From Vibrio sp. 99-8-1 (GTDB lineage Bacteria; Pseudomonadota; Gammaproteobacteria; Enterobacterales; Vibrionaceae), in the NCBI RefSeq assembly GCF_013114595.1, contig NZ_VTXE01000024.1:1-64000 (forward strand): a stretch of DNA of 64,000 nucleotides, read 5' to 3'. Both the position numbers and the translations under genes were made by a program. The notes under the pieces were generated by a model. The model was not told the DNA's origin and did not search any database. It worked only from the letters and a program-made list of their open reading frames with translations. Positions 24,494 to 32,895 of this stretch are shown in pieces (the stretch's first letter is position 1; each line of letters begins with the position of its first letter).

Positions 24494-26032
24494 CTACTGT
24501 TTAAATGAAAGTCCAAGTGATGCTAATTGCTGTGCCTTGTTTTCAATGTTGTGCGCTAATGACGCCACTTCGTCGACATCCTTAAGGTTACTTTGAGACG
24601 CGTTGCGTATCTCTACTATGTTTTGGTTTACATCTTGAGCAACGGCGGTCTGCTCTTCTGCTGCGGTGGAGATCTGCGCCGCGGCATCCTCTATTGATTG
24701 CATGACACCGTTTAGCTCATTGATGGTTTGTTGTGTGCTGGTGGTGTTGTCTAAGCACACTTTCGCGACATCTTGTCCATTTTTCATGGTCGAAGTAAGG
24801 GTTGAGATAGATGACATGACACTATCCATTGAGGCTTGAATATTTTGAGTGGTACGGTGAGTTCGTTGGCTCAGTGCCCGTACTTCATCGGCCACAACCG
24901 CAAACCCTCGTCCTTGTTCTCCTGCTCTGGCGGACTCAATTGCGGCATTCAACGCCAATAGATTAGTCTGCTCGGCAATACTCTGAATCTCTGCCATCAA
25001 ACTTGAAATGCTGGTTATTTTTGCTGAAAGATCTTCGGTAGAAACGAAAGAAGATTCCACTTCTTTTGCCAAATTAGTGACTTCTTGCTGGGTTTTGTCC
25101 ATATAAGACGTAGCGTGGCTACAGGTTTCGTTGGCCTGATGGACTTGTTCAAGAGTCGCCGAGCTGTTGCGAGCGACTTCGTTAATGGTTGTCACCATCT
25201 CTTCCATTGCTGAGACGACTTTCTCCAGTTCAAGGGACTCTTTCTCGACATTTTCATGGGCGTGAGCCGAAGCATCTTCAAGAGAGTGAACGGAATTGAG
25301 TAAAACGTTACTGCTATCCATTGTTCGTCCAAGAATAGTTTGCACTCGTCCCTGCTGCATTTTTATATGGTACTCAGCGTAGTTACTCTTATCGTTACAA
25401 AAAACCAGTCTTGAAATACTGTCATAGGTATATTTAAGGTCGTCATAAAATTTTTGACGAACAAAGAGCTCGTGATACATAACAGCAAAAGTGGCAAACG
25501 GAATAAGCAGAGTATAAAAAGGTGAAAGGTATATTCCTGCACTGACTGAGCCAATAGTTAATAGCAGTAACAGAAGGATTCGTTGTTTTGTGGTAAAGCG
25601 GATTTTGGCGGTGAGGCGTTTTCCTTTATCGGCCACAGCGTATAGCTTCTCAGCACGGCGTCTGATCTCAGGAGCAAGAACACGACGCACGGATTGAAAA
25701 CCGATCAGTTGAGCGTTCTCATAGATGGGGGTGACAAAAGCATCTACCCAATAATACCGACCATCTTTGCATCGGTTTTTTACTGCGCCCCGCCACGCTT
25801 GACCTTCGCCTATGTGTTCCCATAAATCTTTAAAGGCTGCTTTAGGCATATCAGGGTGACGAATTAGGTTGTGGTTTTTTCCTACTAGTTCTTGCAAGCT
25901 GTAGCCTGAAATTCGGCAGAACTCTTCATTGGCATAGGTTATAACGCCTCTTTTATCTGTGGTGGAGACGAGTTCTTCATTTTCGGCGAATGTTACTTCC
26001 TGATCGATAATAGCTCGATTTCTTTTAGACAT
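24494..26032 (-). CDS. aer: Aer-like PAS-domain methyl-accepting energy-taxis receptor
   Basis: 512 aa. An N-terminal PAS domain (about 15-125; [37 protein letters not shown]) is followed by a hydrophobic region near 145-190 and an MA signalling domain with the hairpin tip [20 protein letters not shown]. Aer proteins bind FAD in PAS and sense redox state or oxygen through electron transport, steering flagellar taxis via CheA/CheW. It lacks a large periplasmic domain, as expected. FAD binding is inferred from family; the gene symbol is by similarity. Confidence 0.9.
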   Translation of the reverse strand: MSKRNRAIIDQEVTFAENEELVSTTDKRGVITYANEEFCRISGYSLQELVGKNHNLIRHPDMPKAAFKDLWEHIGEGQAWRGAVKNRCKDGRYYWVDAFVTPIYENAQLIGFQSVRRVLAPEIRRRAEKLYAVADKGKRLTAKIRFTTKQRILLLLLLTIGSVSAGIYLSPFYTLLIPFATFAVMYHELFVRQKFYDDLKYTYDSISRLVFCNDKSNYAEYHIKMQQGRVQTILGRTMDSSNVLLNSVHSLEDASAHAHENVEKESLELEKVVSAMEEMVTTINEVARNSSATLEQVHQANETCSHATSYMDKTQQEVTNLAKEVESSFVSTEDLSAKITSISSLMAEIQSIAEQTNLLALNAAIESARAGEQGRGFAVVADEVRALSQRTHRTTQNIQASMDSVMSSISTLTSTMKNGQDVAKVCLDNTTSTQQTINELNGVMQSIEDAAAQISTAAEEQTAVAQDVNQNIVEIRNASQSNLKDVDEVASLAHNIENKAQQLASLGLSFKQ

Positions 26033-26424
26033 GTTTCCGTCCTGACGTTTATATAAATTTTAATAAGTTATCTGATGTATAGTCATCAGTTGCATAGGTA
26101 ACTGTAGGTGCAGAAAGGGGTGCGTGTAAAGTATTTGTTAAAATTAATTGATATTTTTATCTATTAATAATCATTATACTTGCTATTGGTTATAACGATC
26201 GGCTTTGATATACCTTGCGGGAATGCTTGAAGCTATTTTAGCCTATGTTAAATAACCCCAATTTAGGCAAAATTTGGCTCAAAACAATCCCATTGTTGTT
26301 GTAAGATTAATGGTTATTTAGCAGAGGTAAGTGGTTGATTAGCGATAAGCTTAAAAATAATTAATGGTAACTTTGTTAAAATTGTCTTAGCGTATGCCAC
26401 AGCAGAAATACATTGGGGATAGTA
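26033..26424. other. Divergent promoter region
   Basis: About 390 bases between the receptor gene and the response regulator. AT-rich; promoters of both should lie here. No RNA gene, repeat or clear operator was recognised. Confidence 0.4.
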
Positions 26425-27102
26425 ATGAAGATTTTACTTGCAGAAGATGACGAAACAACCGCAAGTTATATTCTTAAAGGGCTAACTGAACATGGTCATG
26501 TTGTTGATTGGGTGACCGATGGCAGAGAGGCGCTCAGTCACTGCTTGTACAATCAGTATGACTTGTTGATTGCCGATCGCATGATGCCAGGCATGGATGG
26601 ACTTTCTTTAGTTAAGGCGTTGAGATCATCGAACAGTCAGCTTCCGGTGCTGTTTCTTACCGCATTGTCGGATGTGGATGATAAAGTTGAAGGGTTACTT
26701 TCCGGCGGCGATGACTACATGGTGAAGCCTTTTCACTTTTCTGAACTGCTAGCCCGTATCACAGTACTTTCCCGAAGGCCAAAAGACAGAATAGCCAGCA
26801 CAGAACTGCATGTTCACGACTTGAAACTGGATCTACTTACCAGACGAGCAAGCCGTAAAGGGATGGTGATTGAACTTCTCAATAAGGAGTTCACGTTACT
26901 CGAGTATCTTATGGAAAATAAAGAACGAGTAGTGAGTCGAACGATGATTCTTGAACGTGTATGGGAGCTTAATTTTGATCCCGGAACATCGGTGGTAGAA
27001 ACTCATATGAGTAAGCTAAGACAGAAGATTGATAAACCATTTGATGATCAGTTAATTCATACAGTTAGAAATATGGGATATGTGATTCGTGCGCCTCGTT
27101 GA
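26425..27102 (+). CDS. OmpR/PhoB-type response regulator
   Basis: 225 aa from the ATG at 26425 (GGGGA seven bases upstream; an upstream TTG is less likely). The receiver domain begins MKILLAEDDE, with the phosphorylated Asp near 51 (ADRMMPGMDGL) and the conserved Lys in MVKPFHFSEL. A winged-helix DNA-binding domain follows (RRASRKGMVIELLNKEFTLL, MSKLRQKIDKPF). It overlaps the histidine kinase gene by 14 bases. Its targets probably include the YfdX/MoxR genes downstream, as suggested by position. Confidence 0.93.
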   Translation: MKILLAEDDETTASYILKGLTEHGHVVDWVTDGREALSHCLYNQYDLLIADRMMPGMDGLSLVKALRSSNSQLPVLFLTALSDVDDKVEGLLSGGDDYMVKPFHFSELLARITVLSRRPKDRIASTELHVHDLKLDLLTRRASRKGMVIELLNKEFTLLEYLMENKERVVSRTMILERVWELNFDPGTSVVETHMSKLRQKIDKPFDDQLIHTVRNMGYVIRAPR

Positions 27103-28477
27103 TATTATTCCCGGCTCAGCATTTCGGTTGTCTCTCAAGATCAGTAGCTTGACGTTACTGGTTATGTCTCTGATTTGTGTGTTTATTTACAATGCCGTTA
27201 CTCAAGCCATGATTTATGAGTTGCGCACACAGGCGGAAGAGGAAATATCATTACTCGGCGACATATTAAAAGAGGATGGTTCTAAAGGTATGACAGAAGC
27301 CTTGGCCGGTTTATCAAATACCTTTATACCGAAAGAGCATATTGTTGGTGTGTTTAATGCCGAAGGTAAAGCGATTGCGGGGAATGTCTCCATCGCCCCT
27401 GATTTTGTTGGTTGGAAAAAAACAGTGCTTACTTTGATTAGCCCTAGTTTGGATGAGGAACAGAACCAATATCACAGCAAAGTCATCCATCTGAAAGGGT
27501 ATACACTGATTGTTGGCCGCTCTGACACGTTAATCGTCGCGGTTCAACGTAGTTTGATTGTGTGGTTACTTATAGCGGCACTGGTTATTTCGCTAAGCAC
27601 GCTGATTCTAGGCGCGATTTCTAGTGCATCTTCAGCAAGAAAAATTCGTCATATGGATAACGTGCTCAAAAAGGTTGCCGATGGAGAATCTAATGTACGT
27701 GTTCAGCGTTCACCGACAGCTCGGCCAGATCAGCTTGACCAACTTGGAGAGAAGATTAATCTCAATTTGGATACCTTGTCAGAGCTAATAACCGGGATTA
27801 AGAGCACGGCATCAGCGGTGGCGCATGATCTAAAAACGCCTCTTGCTCATACTTTGTTCAGCTTGTATGAAGCTCAGGAGCAAAGTGAAAAAGGAGAGTG
27901 TCCGACACCGGTTATCAAGAAAGCGATCAACGATGTTGAAGCCATCAATACCACCTTTGATACTATATTACGTATCTCCCGAATCAATGCCCATCTTGAC
28001 CGTTCTCATTTTCAATGGGTCGATATCTGGTCAGTCATCGATAAAATCACCGAACTCTATGAACCTGTATATGGTGAAATAGATAATCAGATCATTGTGA
28101 CAAAGCCTGACGATGGTGTAAAACCGCAAAAGGTGTATGGCGATGCTGGTATGTTAGAGCAGCTATTGGTTAATCTGTTGAAAAATATACAAGCACATTG
28201 TCCTGATGGAACAAAGGTGATGATAACGACAGTGTTAGATGACACTGGGCTGGACATGATTGTTCAGGATGATGGCCCAGGGGTGTCGGAACAGAGTATT
28301 GACAACATACTCAAGCCATTTTATCGAGTCGATAAAGCCAGAACAGAATCTGGTAACGGGTTGGGGCTGACGTTAATCGCCGCCATTGCTCGTTACCATA
28401 AAGCATCTCTTTCATTAGAGAATTGTCACCCCGGTTTGCGGGTTATTATTCATTTTCCCCTCCAACCCGATCAATAA
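27089..28477 (+). CDS. Sensor histidine kinase
   Basis: 462 aa starting at GTG inside the regulator gene. It has two membrane segments (about 15-35 and 150-175) with a periplasmic loop, a HAMP region, a HisKA dimerisation helix with the phospho-accepting His near 246 (VAHDLKTPLAHT) and a HATPase_c domain (IVQDDGPGVSEQ, NGLGLTLIAAI). The H box has D instead of E after His (HDLKTP), a natural variant of QseC/PmrB-like kinases. It phosphorylates the overlapping response regulator. Signal unknown. Confidence 0.92.
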   Translation: MRLVDIIPGSAFRLSLKISSLTLLVMSLICVFIYNAVTQAMIYELRTQAEEEISLLGDILKEDGSKGMTEALAGLSNTFIPKEHIVGVFNAEGKAIAGNVSIAPDFVGWKKTVLTLISPSLDEEQNQYHSKVIHLKGYTLIVGRSDTLIVAVQRSLIVWLLIAALVISLSTLILGAISSASSARKIRHMDNVLKKVADGESNVRVQRSPTARPDQLDQLGEKINLNLDTLSELITGIKSTASAVAHDLKTPLAHTLFSLYEAQEQSEKGECPTPVIKKAINDVEAINTTFDTILRISRINAHLDRSHFQWVDIWSVIDKITELYEPVYGEIDNQIIVTKPDDGVKPQKVYGDAGMLEQLLVNLLKNIQAHCPDGTKVMITTVLDDTGLDMIVQDDGPGVSEQSIDNILKPFYRVDKARTESGNGLGLTLIAAIARYHKASLSLENCHPGLRVIIHFPLQPDQ

Positions 28478-28482
28478 AACTG

Positions 28483-28506
28483 AATGCCCGCCATTGTGCG
28501 GGCATT
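28483..28506 (+). terminator. Terminator after the two-component system
   Basis: AATGCCCGC / GCGGGCATT, 6-base loop, then a T-rich tail. Confidence 0.85.
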
Positions 28507-28700
28507 TATCTTTTTGAATCGCGTCTCAGCTCTAGCTGAAAATCATGAGACTTAATACCTAGTCAGACGAGATGAAACTTGATAAAGCAATGAACTTTAT
28601 CGGTATTAAATATATTTAAAGTTAGCTTGAAGCTGACTTAATGTTCATCCGTTATCTTCTGTTTTAACCAAAGTATGCAATAACCTCTCAGGAGATAACT

Positions 28701-29333
28701 ATGTTAAAACCATCTAAGATCGCCATGTTAACACTTGCCACGCTAATGGCTGGTGCTCCCCTAGTCACCACTGCTTATGCTGCTACTGATTCTGGAAAAG
28801 AAATCGTTGTCGCGAAAACAATCAATATTTCTGGTCATGCTAAAGCGGTCATTTCTGATGTTCGTAATGCACGTTTTGCACTGTTTGATGGCCAAACAGA
28901 TGCGGCACTTGAGCTGGTGAAAAAATCAAGAGAAGTACTGGATCAAGCTATTCTTGGTTACGCGCTTAAAGTGGATGCCGCCGGTGATTATGTGATTCCT
29001 TTGGATCGCTCAATTACCTTAGCTGAAGGTTTTAAACCCACTCAAGAGTTAGAGCTTGTTATCAACAAAGCCGGTGCAATGGCGCAGCAAGGACAAGTAG
29101 ATGAAGCGGTTGTCTTGATGAAGGAATCGGGAGTCGATCTTGATATTCACTATGTTCTCCTTCCAGTTCTAAAAACGATTTCAAATCTGGAAAACGCAAC
29201 AAAGAATATTAAAGCCGGCCAATTCTACGAAGCAAATATGAATCTAAAGGCAATTGAAGTTTCAATAGCGATTGAAGATCTGAATGTTGAAGACGTTCCA
29301 AAACAGGGTTACGCACTGAAAGATATTAAGTAA
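28701..29333 (+). CDS. yfdX: YfdX-family periplasmic protein
   Basis: 210 aa with an N-terminal signal peptide (MLKPSKIAMLTLATLMAGAP ... AYA), then a helical YfdX domain (SGHAKAVISDVRNARFALFD, ITLAEGFKPTQELELVINKA). In enteric bacteria YfdX is a periplasmic protein linked to acid and multidrug stress (EvgA regulon). GGAG lies before the ATG. It is placed between a two-component system and the MoxR/Bat operon, with a hairpin after the stop, so it may share the stress transcript or have its own. Confidence 0.85.
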   Translation: MLKPSKIAMLTLATLMAGAPLVTTAYAATDSGKEIVVAKTINISGHAKAVISDVRNARFALFDGQTDAALELVKKSREVLDQAILGYALKVDAAGDYVIPLDRSITLAEGFKPTQELELVINKAGAMAQQGQVDEAVVLMKESGVDLDIHYVLLPVLKTISNLENATKNIKAGQFYEANMNLKAIEVSIAIEDLNVEDVPKQGYALKDIK

Positions 29334-29345
29334 CGCCTATTTATA

Positions 29346-29368
29346 GGGAGCAGAGGCAGGCTGCTCCC
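29346..29368 (+). terminator. Intercistronic hairpin between yfdX and moxR
   Basis: GGGAGCAG / CTGCTCCC with a 7-base loop and no U tract. It could stabilise or partially terminate the yfdX message and still allow readthrough into moxR. Confidence 0.55.
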
Positions 29369-29400
29369 TAAGTTAAACTTCTTCAACGGGAATCTATGTT

Positions 29401-30414
29401 ATGAATCATCAGAACCTCAACCTAGCAATGAACGAATCTGTGCAAGAGCGGCAACTAACAGAAGATAACTTGGTCGACTATTTGCGTCATTATATGAACA
29501 ACCAGATTATTGGTCAGGAGACGTTTGTAGACCGTATATTGTTGGCACTATTTGCTGATGGCCATATTTTGTTAGAAGGTGCCCCAGGGCTTGCTAAAAC
29601 GAAGGCTGTTAACGCGTTAGCTCAGGTGATTGATTGTGACGCTAGAAGGGTTCAGTTTACGCCGGATTTACTTCCAAGTGATTTGACCGGGACGGAGATT
29701 TATTGTTCAGAACTGGCAAGTTTTACCTTCCAGCGTGGACCGCTGTTTCATAACTTAATCTTGGCAGATGAAATCAATCGTGCGCCCGCCAAAGTACAAG
29801 CGGCATTGTTAGAAGCTATGGCTGAAAGGCAGATAACGGTCGCTGGAAAAACTCATGCACTGCCCGAGCTGTTTATGGTGTTAGCGACTCAAAACCCGAT
29901 TGAACAAGAAGGGACTTACCCATTGCCCGAAGCTCAACTCGACCGATTTCTATTACACGTCAATATTGATTACCCGAATGCAGAAGCTGAGAGAGAGATA
30001 CTGCGAATTGTTCATGGAGAAGCGCAGGGTATCAAGAGACTTCCGCAACAAATGATTACAGCGAAATCCATTCTCTCGGCAAGACAGACGGCGTTACAGA
30101 CACACTGCTCTGAAGCGCTGATCAGCTATATCATCCAATTAATACAAGCAACACGAAATCCATCTTTGTACGGCGATGATCTCAACGGGTTGGTGAGCTA
30201 CGGTGCGAGCCCCCGAAGTACTATTGCTCTTGATCGCTGTGCACGGGTTCATGCTTGGATGCGGGGTTCAGAGTTTGTCACACCATTTGATGTTCAGTCT
30301 ATCGCCCATGATGTTCTTCGTCATCGCATTATCCTAAGCTACGAAGCCGAAGCTGACGGTTATAGTGCTGATGAATTTATTAGCGCACTGTTAAACCGAG
30401 TACCTGCAAGCTAA
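29401..30414 (+). CDS. MoxR-type AAA+ ATPase
   Basis: 337 aa with Walker A (GAPGLAKTKA, about 60-69), Walker B (LILADEINRAP, about 119-129), sensor segments (LATQNPIEQEGTYPLPEAQL) and the GASPRSTIAL C-terminal signature of MoxR ATPases. These ATPases act as chaperones on VWA proteins, often for metal insertion or complex assembly. First gene of a six-gene operon ending with a BatD-like protein; DUF58 follows 13 bases after. Confidence 0.95.
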   Translation: MNHQNLNLAMNESVQERQLTEDNLVDYLRHYMNNQIIGQETFVDRILLALFADGHILLEGAPGLAKTKAVNALAQVIDCDARRVQFTPDLLPSDLTGTEIYCSELASFTFQRGPLFHNLILADEINRAPAKVQAALLEAMAERQITVAGKTHALPELFMVLATQNPIEQEGTYPLPEAQLDRFLLHVNIDYPNAEAEREILRIVHGEAQGIKRLPQQMITAKSILSARQTALQTHCSEALISYIIQLIQATRNPSLYGDDLNGLVSYGASPRSTIALDRCARVHAWMRGSEFVTPFDVQSIAHDVLRHRIILSYEAEADGYSADEFISALLNRVPAS

Positions 30415-30427
30415 AGGAGAAATCGTT

Positions 30428-31360
30428 ATGACGAAATCCTTAGCTACGGTGAATGGAATTGAAATCAGTCAAACAGAACTATTTCGAGTTCGTCCTGAAA
30501 AGCATGCATCAGGTTTTGCCCCTTCAGGAAAAGTGAATACGCATCAGTGGGGTAGTAACCGTTCGCATTTTATTGGATTAGGAATGGAGTTTGCTGAGTC
30601 TCGTGTTTATCAAGCTGGAGATGATGTTAAGAATATTGATTGGCGAGTAACAGCGCGGACAGGTCAGACGCACACCAAGTTATATCAAGAAGAACGAGAA
30701 AGGCCAGTTCACATATTGTTAGATTTAAGAAGCATGATGCATTTTGGAAGCCGAAATCGCTTCAAGTCGCATTTGGCTGCAGAGATTGCGGCAAAGGTGG
30801 CATGGATTGCTCACGACGGTGGTGATCGGGTCGGTGGACTAATCTGCCATAAACAAGGCTGTAGTGACTTTAGAGCCTCTCGTACTCGTCGCTCACTGTT
30901 GCGTCTGTTAGACAATATTTCTCAGAACACGCGATTGGCACAAGAGGTTAATCAAGAGAGCTCTCTCGCGATGTCGATACGACGACTACGTCATCATGCT
31001 CGATCAGGTGGACTCGTCTTTATCATCAGTGATTTCAGTGATCTAGATGACAAATGCGAGGGAGAGCTAAAAAAAATCAGCGCTCGTAATCAAGTGACTC
31101 TGATCCACATTGAAGACCCGTTTGATGCGAGATTACCCTTAAGTGGTGGACGCCTATCCGATGGTCAATCTGTTTTATCACTCTCTGCACTTAGCCGACA
31201 CTCGGAGCAAGAGTACCGTCTATTGTTTAGCCAGCGATTATCTAAGCTAGAAGGCTTATGTCACCAGTATAGGATGGTGCTGCAACGCATGTCGACCATT
31301 GATGACCCTAACGTTCTTTTTGCCACCAAGTACCGAAAAAATAGTAGGAGAGCGATATGA
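30428..31360 (+). CDS. DUF58 (VWA-related) protein
   Basis: 310 aa. It carries the DUF58 signature (EFAESRVYQAGDDVKNIDWR at about 54-73, then RTGQTHTKLYQEERERPVHI). AAGGAG precedes the start. These proteins associate with MoxR and the VWA/BatD proteins in a membrane-linked complex. The C-terminal region has no strong membrane segments. It overlaps the next gene by 4 bases. Confidence 0.93.
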   Translation: MTKSLATVNGIEISQTELFRVRPEKHASGFAPSGKVNTHQWGSNRSHFIGLGMEFAESRVYQAGDDVKNIDWRVTARTGQTHTKLYQEERERPVHILLDLRSMMHFGSRNRFKSHLAAEIAAKVAWIAHDGGDRVGGLICHKQGCSDFRASRTRRSLLRLLDNISQNTRLAQEVNQESSLAMSIRRLRHHARSGGLVFIISDFSDLDDKCEGELKKISARNQVTLIHIEDPFDARLPLSGGRLSDGQSVLSLSALSRHSEQEYRLLFSQRLSKLEGLCHQYRMVLQRMSTIDDPNVLFATKYRKNSRRAI

Positions 31361-31869
31361 GTCAACAACTCTCTCCCGAGCTCTATGCTCAACTGGATAA
31401 GCTGCGCGACATACATCTTCCCGATCCAATTTCTTGGTGGCCTTTGGCGCTTGGTTGGTGGGCTCTTCTTGGCGTTGTGCTCTGCTTTGCCATGCTAGGT
31501 ATTATCTACCTGTTCTATAAGCGGCGTTCACTTAAGTTTGTCGCATTGGTTAGGCTGAATGAGCTGGCAATTCGCTATGGTGAAACCGAATTGTTAAAAC
31601 TAACGCTGGCAACAGAGATATCGGTGCTACTGCATCGCGTGGTGATTCGATTAAGAGGCTATGAAAATGCTGCCGAAACTGATGAGGCGTGGTGTCGCAT
31701 CTTAAGTGAAGGTGACAACGGAATGGATGAAGATATTGCGCGATACATCAGCCAAGCACCCTATCGTATGGGCTTAAGTGATAAATCGTTATCTCATCGC
31801 GACGGTTGTTCACCTGACACAAAGACGCTCGTTGATGCCGCTGAAAAGTGGATAAGGGGCCATGCATGA
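31357..31869 (+). CDS. DUF4381 membrane protein
   Basis: 170 aa, with a hydrophobic segment near residues 29-52 (WPLALGWWALLGVVLCFAML) after LDKLRDIHLPDPISWWP, the N-terminal DUF4381 signature. It is a common member of MoxR-Bat operons between DUF58 and VWA genes. Both its start and stop overlap its neighbours (4 bases each), so the three are translationally coupled. Confidence 0.9.
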   Translation: MSQQLSPELYAQLDKLRDIHLPDPISWWPLALGWWALLGVVLCFAMLGIIYLFYKRRSLKFVALVRLNELAIRYGETELLKLTLATEISVLLHRVVIRLRGYENAAETDEAWCRILSEGDNGMDEDIARYISQAPYRMGLSDKSLSHRDGCSPDTKTLVDAAEKWIRGHA

Positions 31870-32885
31870 TGACCTTTCTATGGCCACTGGCATTTTTTCT
31901 GTTACCCCTGCCGTTACTGTTACGTCGATGGTTAAAGCCTGCTCCATCTAGTCCTGCCGGAGCGTTGAAGGTACCATTTTTCAATAGCCTAATTCGAGGC
32001 GAAGGAGTGGGGCGCCCCGCTCGGCTCACATCGCCATTTGTGGTTTTGATTGTCACTATTATTTGGTTATTGCTTGTTACCGCTCTAGCTCGACCCGCTG
32101 TGGTCGGCCCTGAAATACCATTGCCTGCTAAAGGGCGAGATATCATGGTGGCAATAGACTTATCTGGCTCAATGGATGAGAAAGATTTCTCGATTGCGGG
32201 TCAGGTTGTTACACGCTTAGATGTCATAAAGCAAGCCGCCAATGATTTTATATTACGTCGAGAGGGGGACCGATTAGGTCTAGTTTTGTTCTCTGATCGC
32301 GCTTATTTGCAGGCGCCATTAACGTTTGACCGCAGTGTCGTCGCTCATCTCTTACATCAAGCTCAAGTAGGGCTTACAGGCCAGCGCACAGCGATTGGTG
32401 ATGCTATCGCTGTATCCATTAAGCGTTTAAAGGACAGACCTAAAGAGGGACGTGTTTTGGTATTGATGACGGATGGAGCCAATAACGAAGGAACTCTGGA
32501 GCCGTTAAAAGCCGCAGAGATTGCACATTCATTGGGAATTCGGATCTACACCATCGGCATTGGTGGAGAAGCCACACAGATAAACACGCCTTTTGGGATG
32601 CAAACTTTAAATCCTGCACAGGATCTAGATGAAGAGACGCTTCAGGAGGTCGCCGCTATTACCGGAGGCCACTATTTCCGCGCTAAGGACATACAAGGCT
32701 TAGCCACTATCTATAACCAGATCGACAGGCTTGAACCTGTGAGTGGCGATTTAATACCTGTCCGACCGCAAGTGGCACTGTTTTATTGGCCTGCTTCTAT
32801 GGCGCTTATTTTAATGTTTTTCCTGATCGTCTATCGAAGCGTCAACATTGCTCGATACCGCAGACAGACAGCGCATAACTTATAG
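31866..32885 (+). CDS. BatA-like VWA-domain membrane protein
   Basis: 339 aa from the ATG at 31866 (AAGGGG upstream, 4-base overlap with the DUF4381 gene). Membrane segments lie at the N-terminus and near 55-75 and 305-325, with a VWA domain between. The MIDAS metal site is intact: MVAIDLSGSMDE (DxSxS), then the TDGANNEG element. BatA-type proteins are implicated in aerotolerance or envelope maintenance in Bacteroides and in other phyla; the substrate of this operon is unknown. Confidence 0.92.
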   Translation: MMTFLWPLAFFLLPLPLLLRRWLKPAPSSPAGALKVPFFNSLIRGEGVGRPARLTSPFVVLIVTIIWLLLVTALARPAVVGPEIPLPAKGRDIMVAIDLSGSMDEKDFSIAGQVVTRLDVIKQAANDFILRREGDRLGLVLFSDRAYLQAPLTFDRSVVAHLLHQAQVGLTGQRTAIGDAIAVSIKRLKDRPKEGRVLVLMTDGANNEGTLEPLKAAEIAHSLGIRIYTIGIGGEATQINTPFGMQTLNPAQDLDEETLQEVAAITGGHYFRAKDIQGLATIYNQIDRLEPVSGDLIPVRPQVALFYWPASMALILMFFLIVYRSVNIARYRRQTAHNL

Positions 32886-32895
32886 AGGAGTGATA

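Noticed and set aside
24244..24516. N-terminal extension of YjjI in the open frame to 24516
   Set aside because: The extension crosses hairpins and a terminator, and has an arginine/cysteine-rich unnatural composition; the ATG at 24243 fits the family N-terminus.
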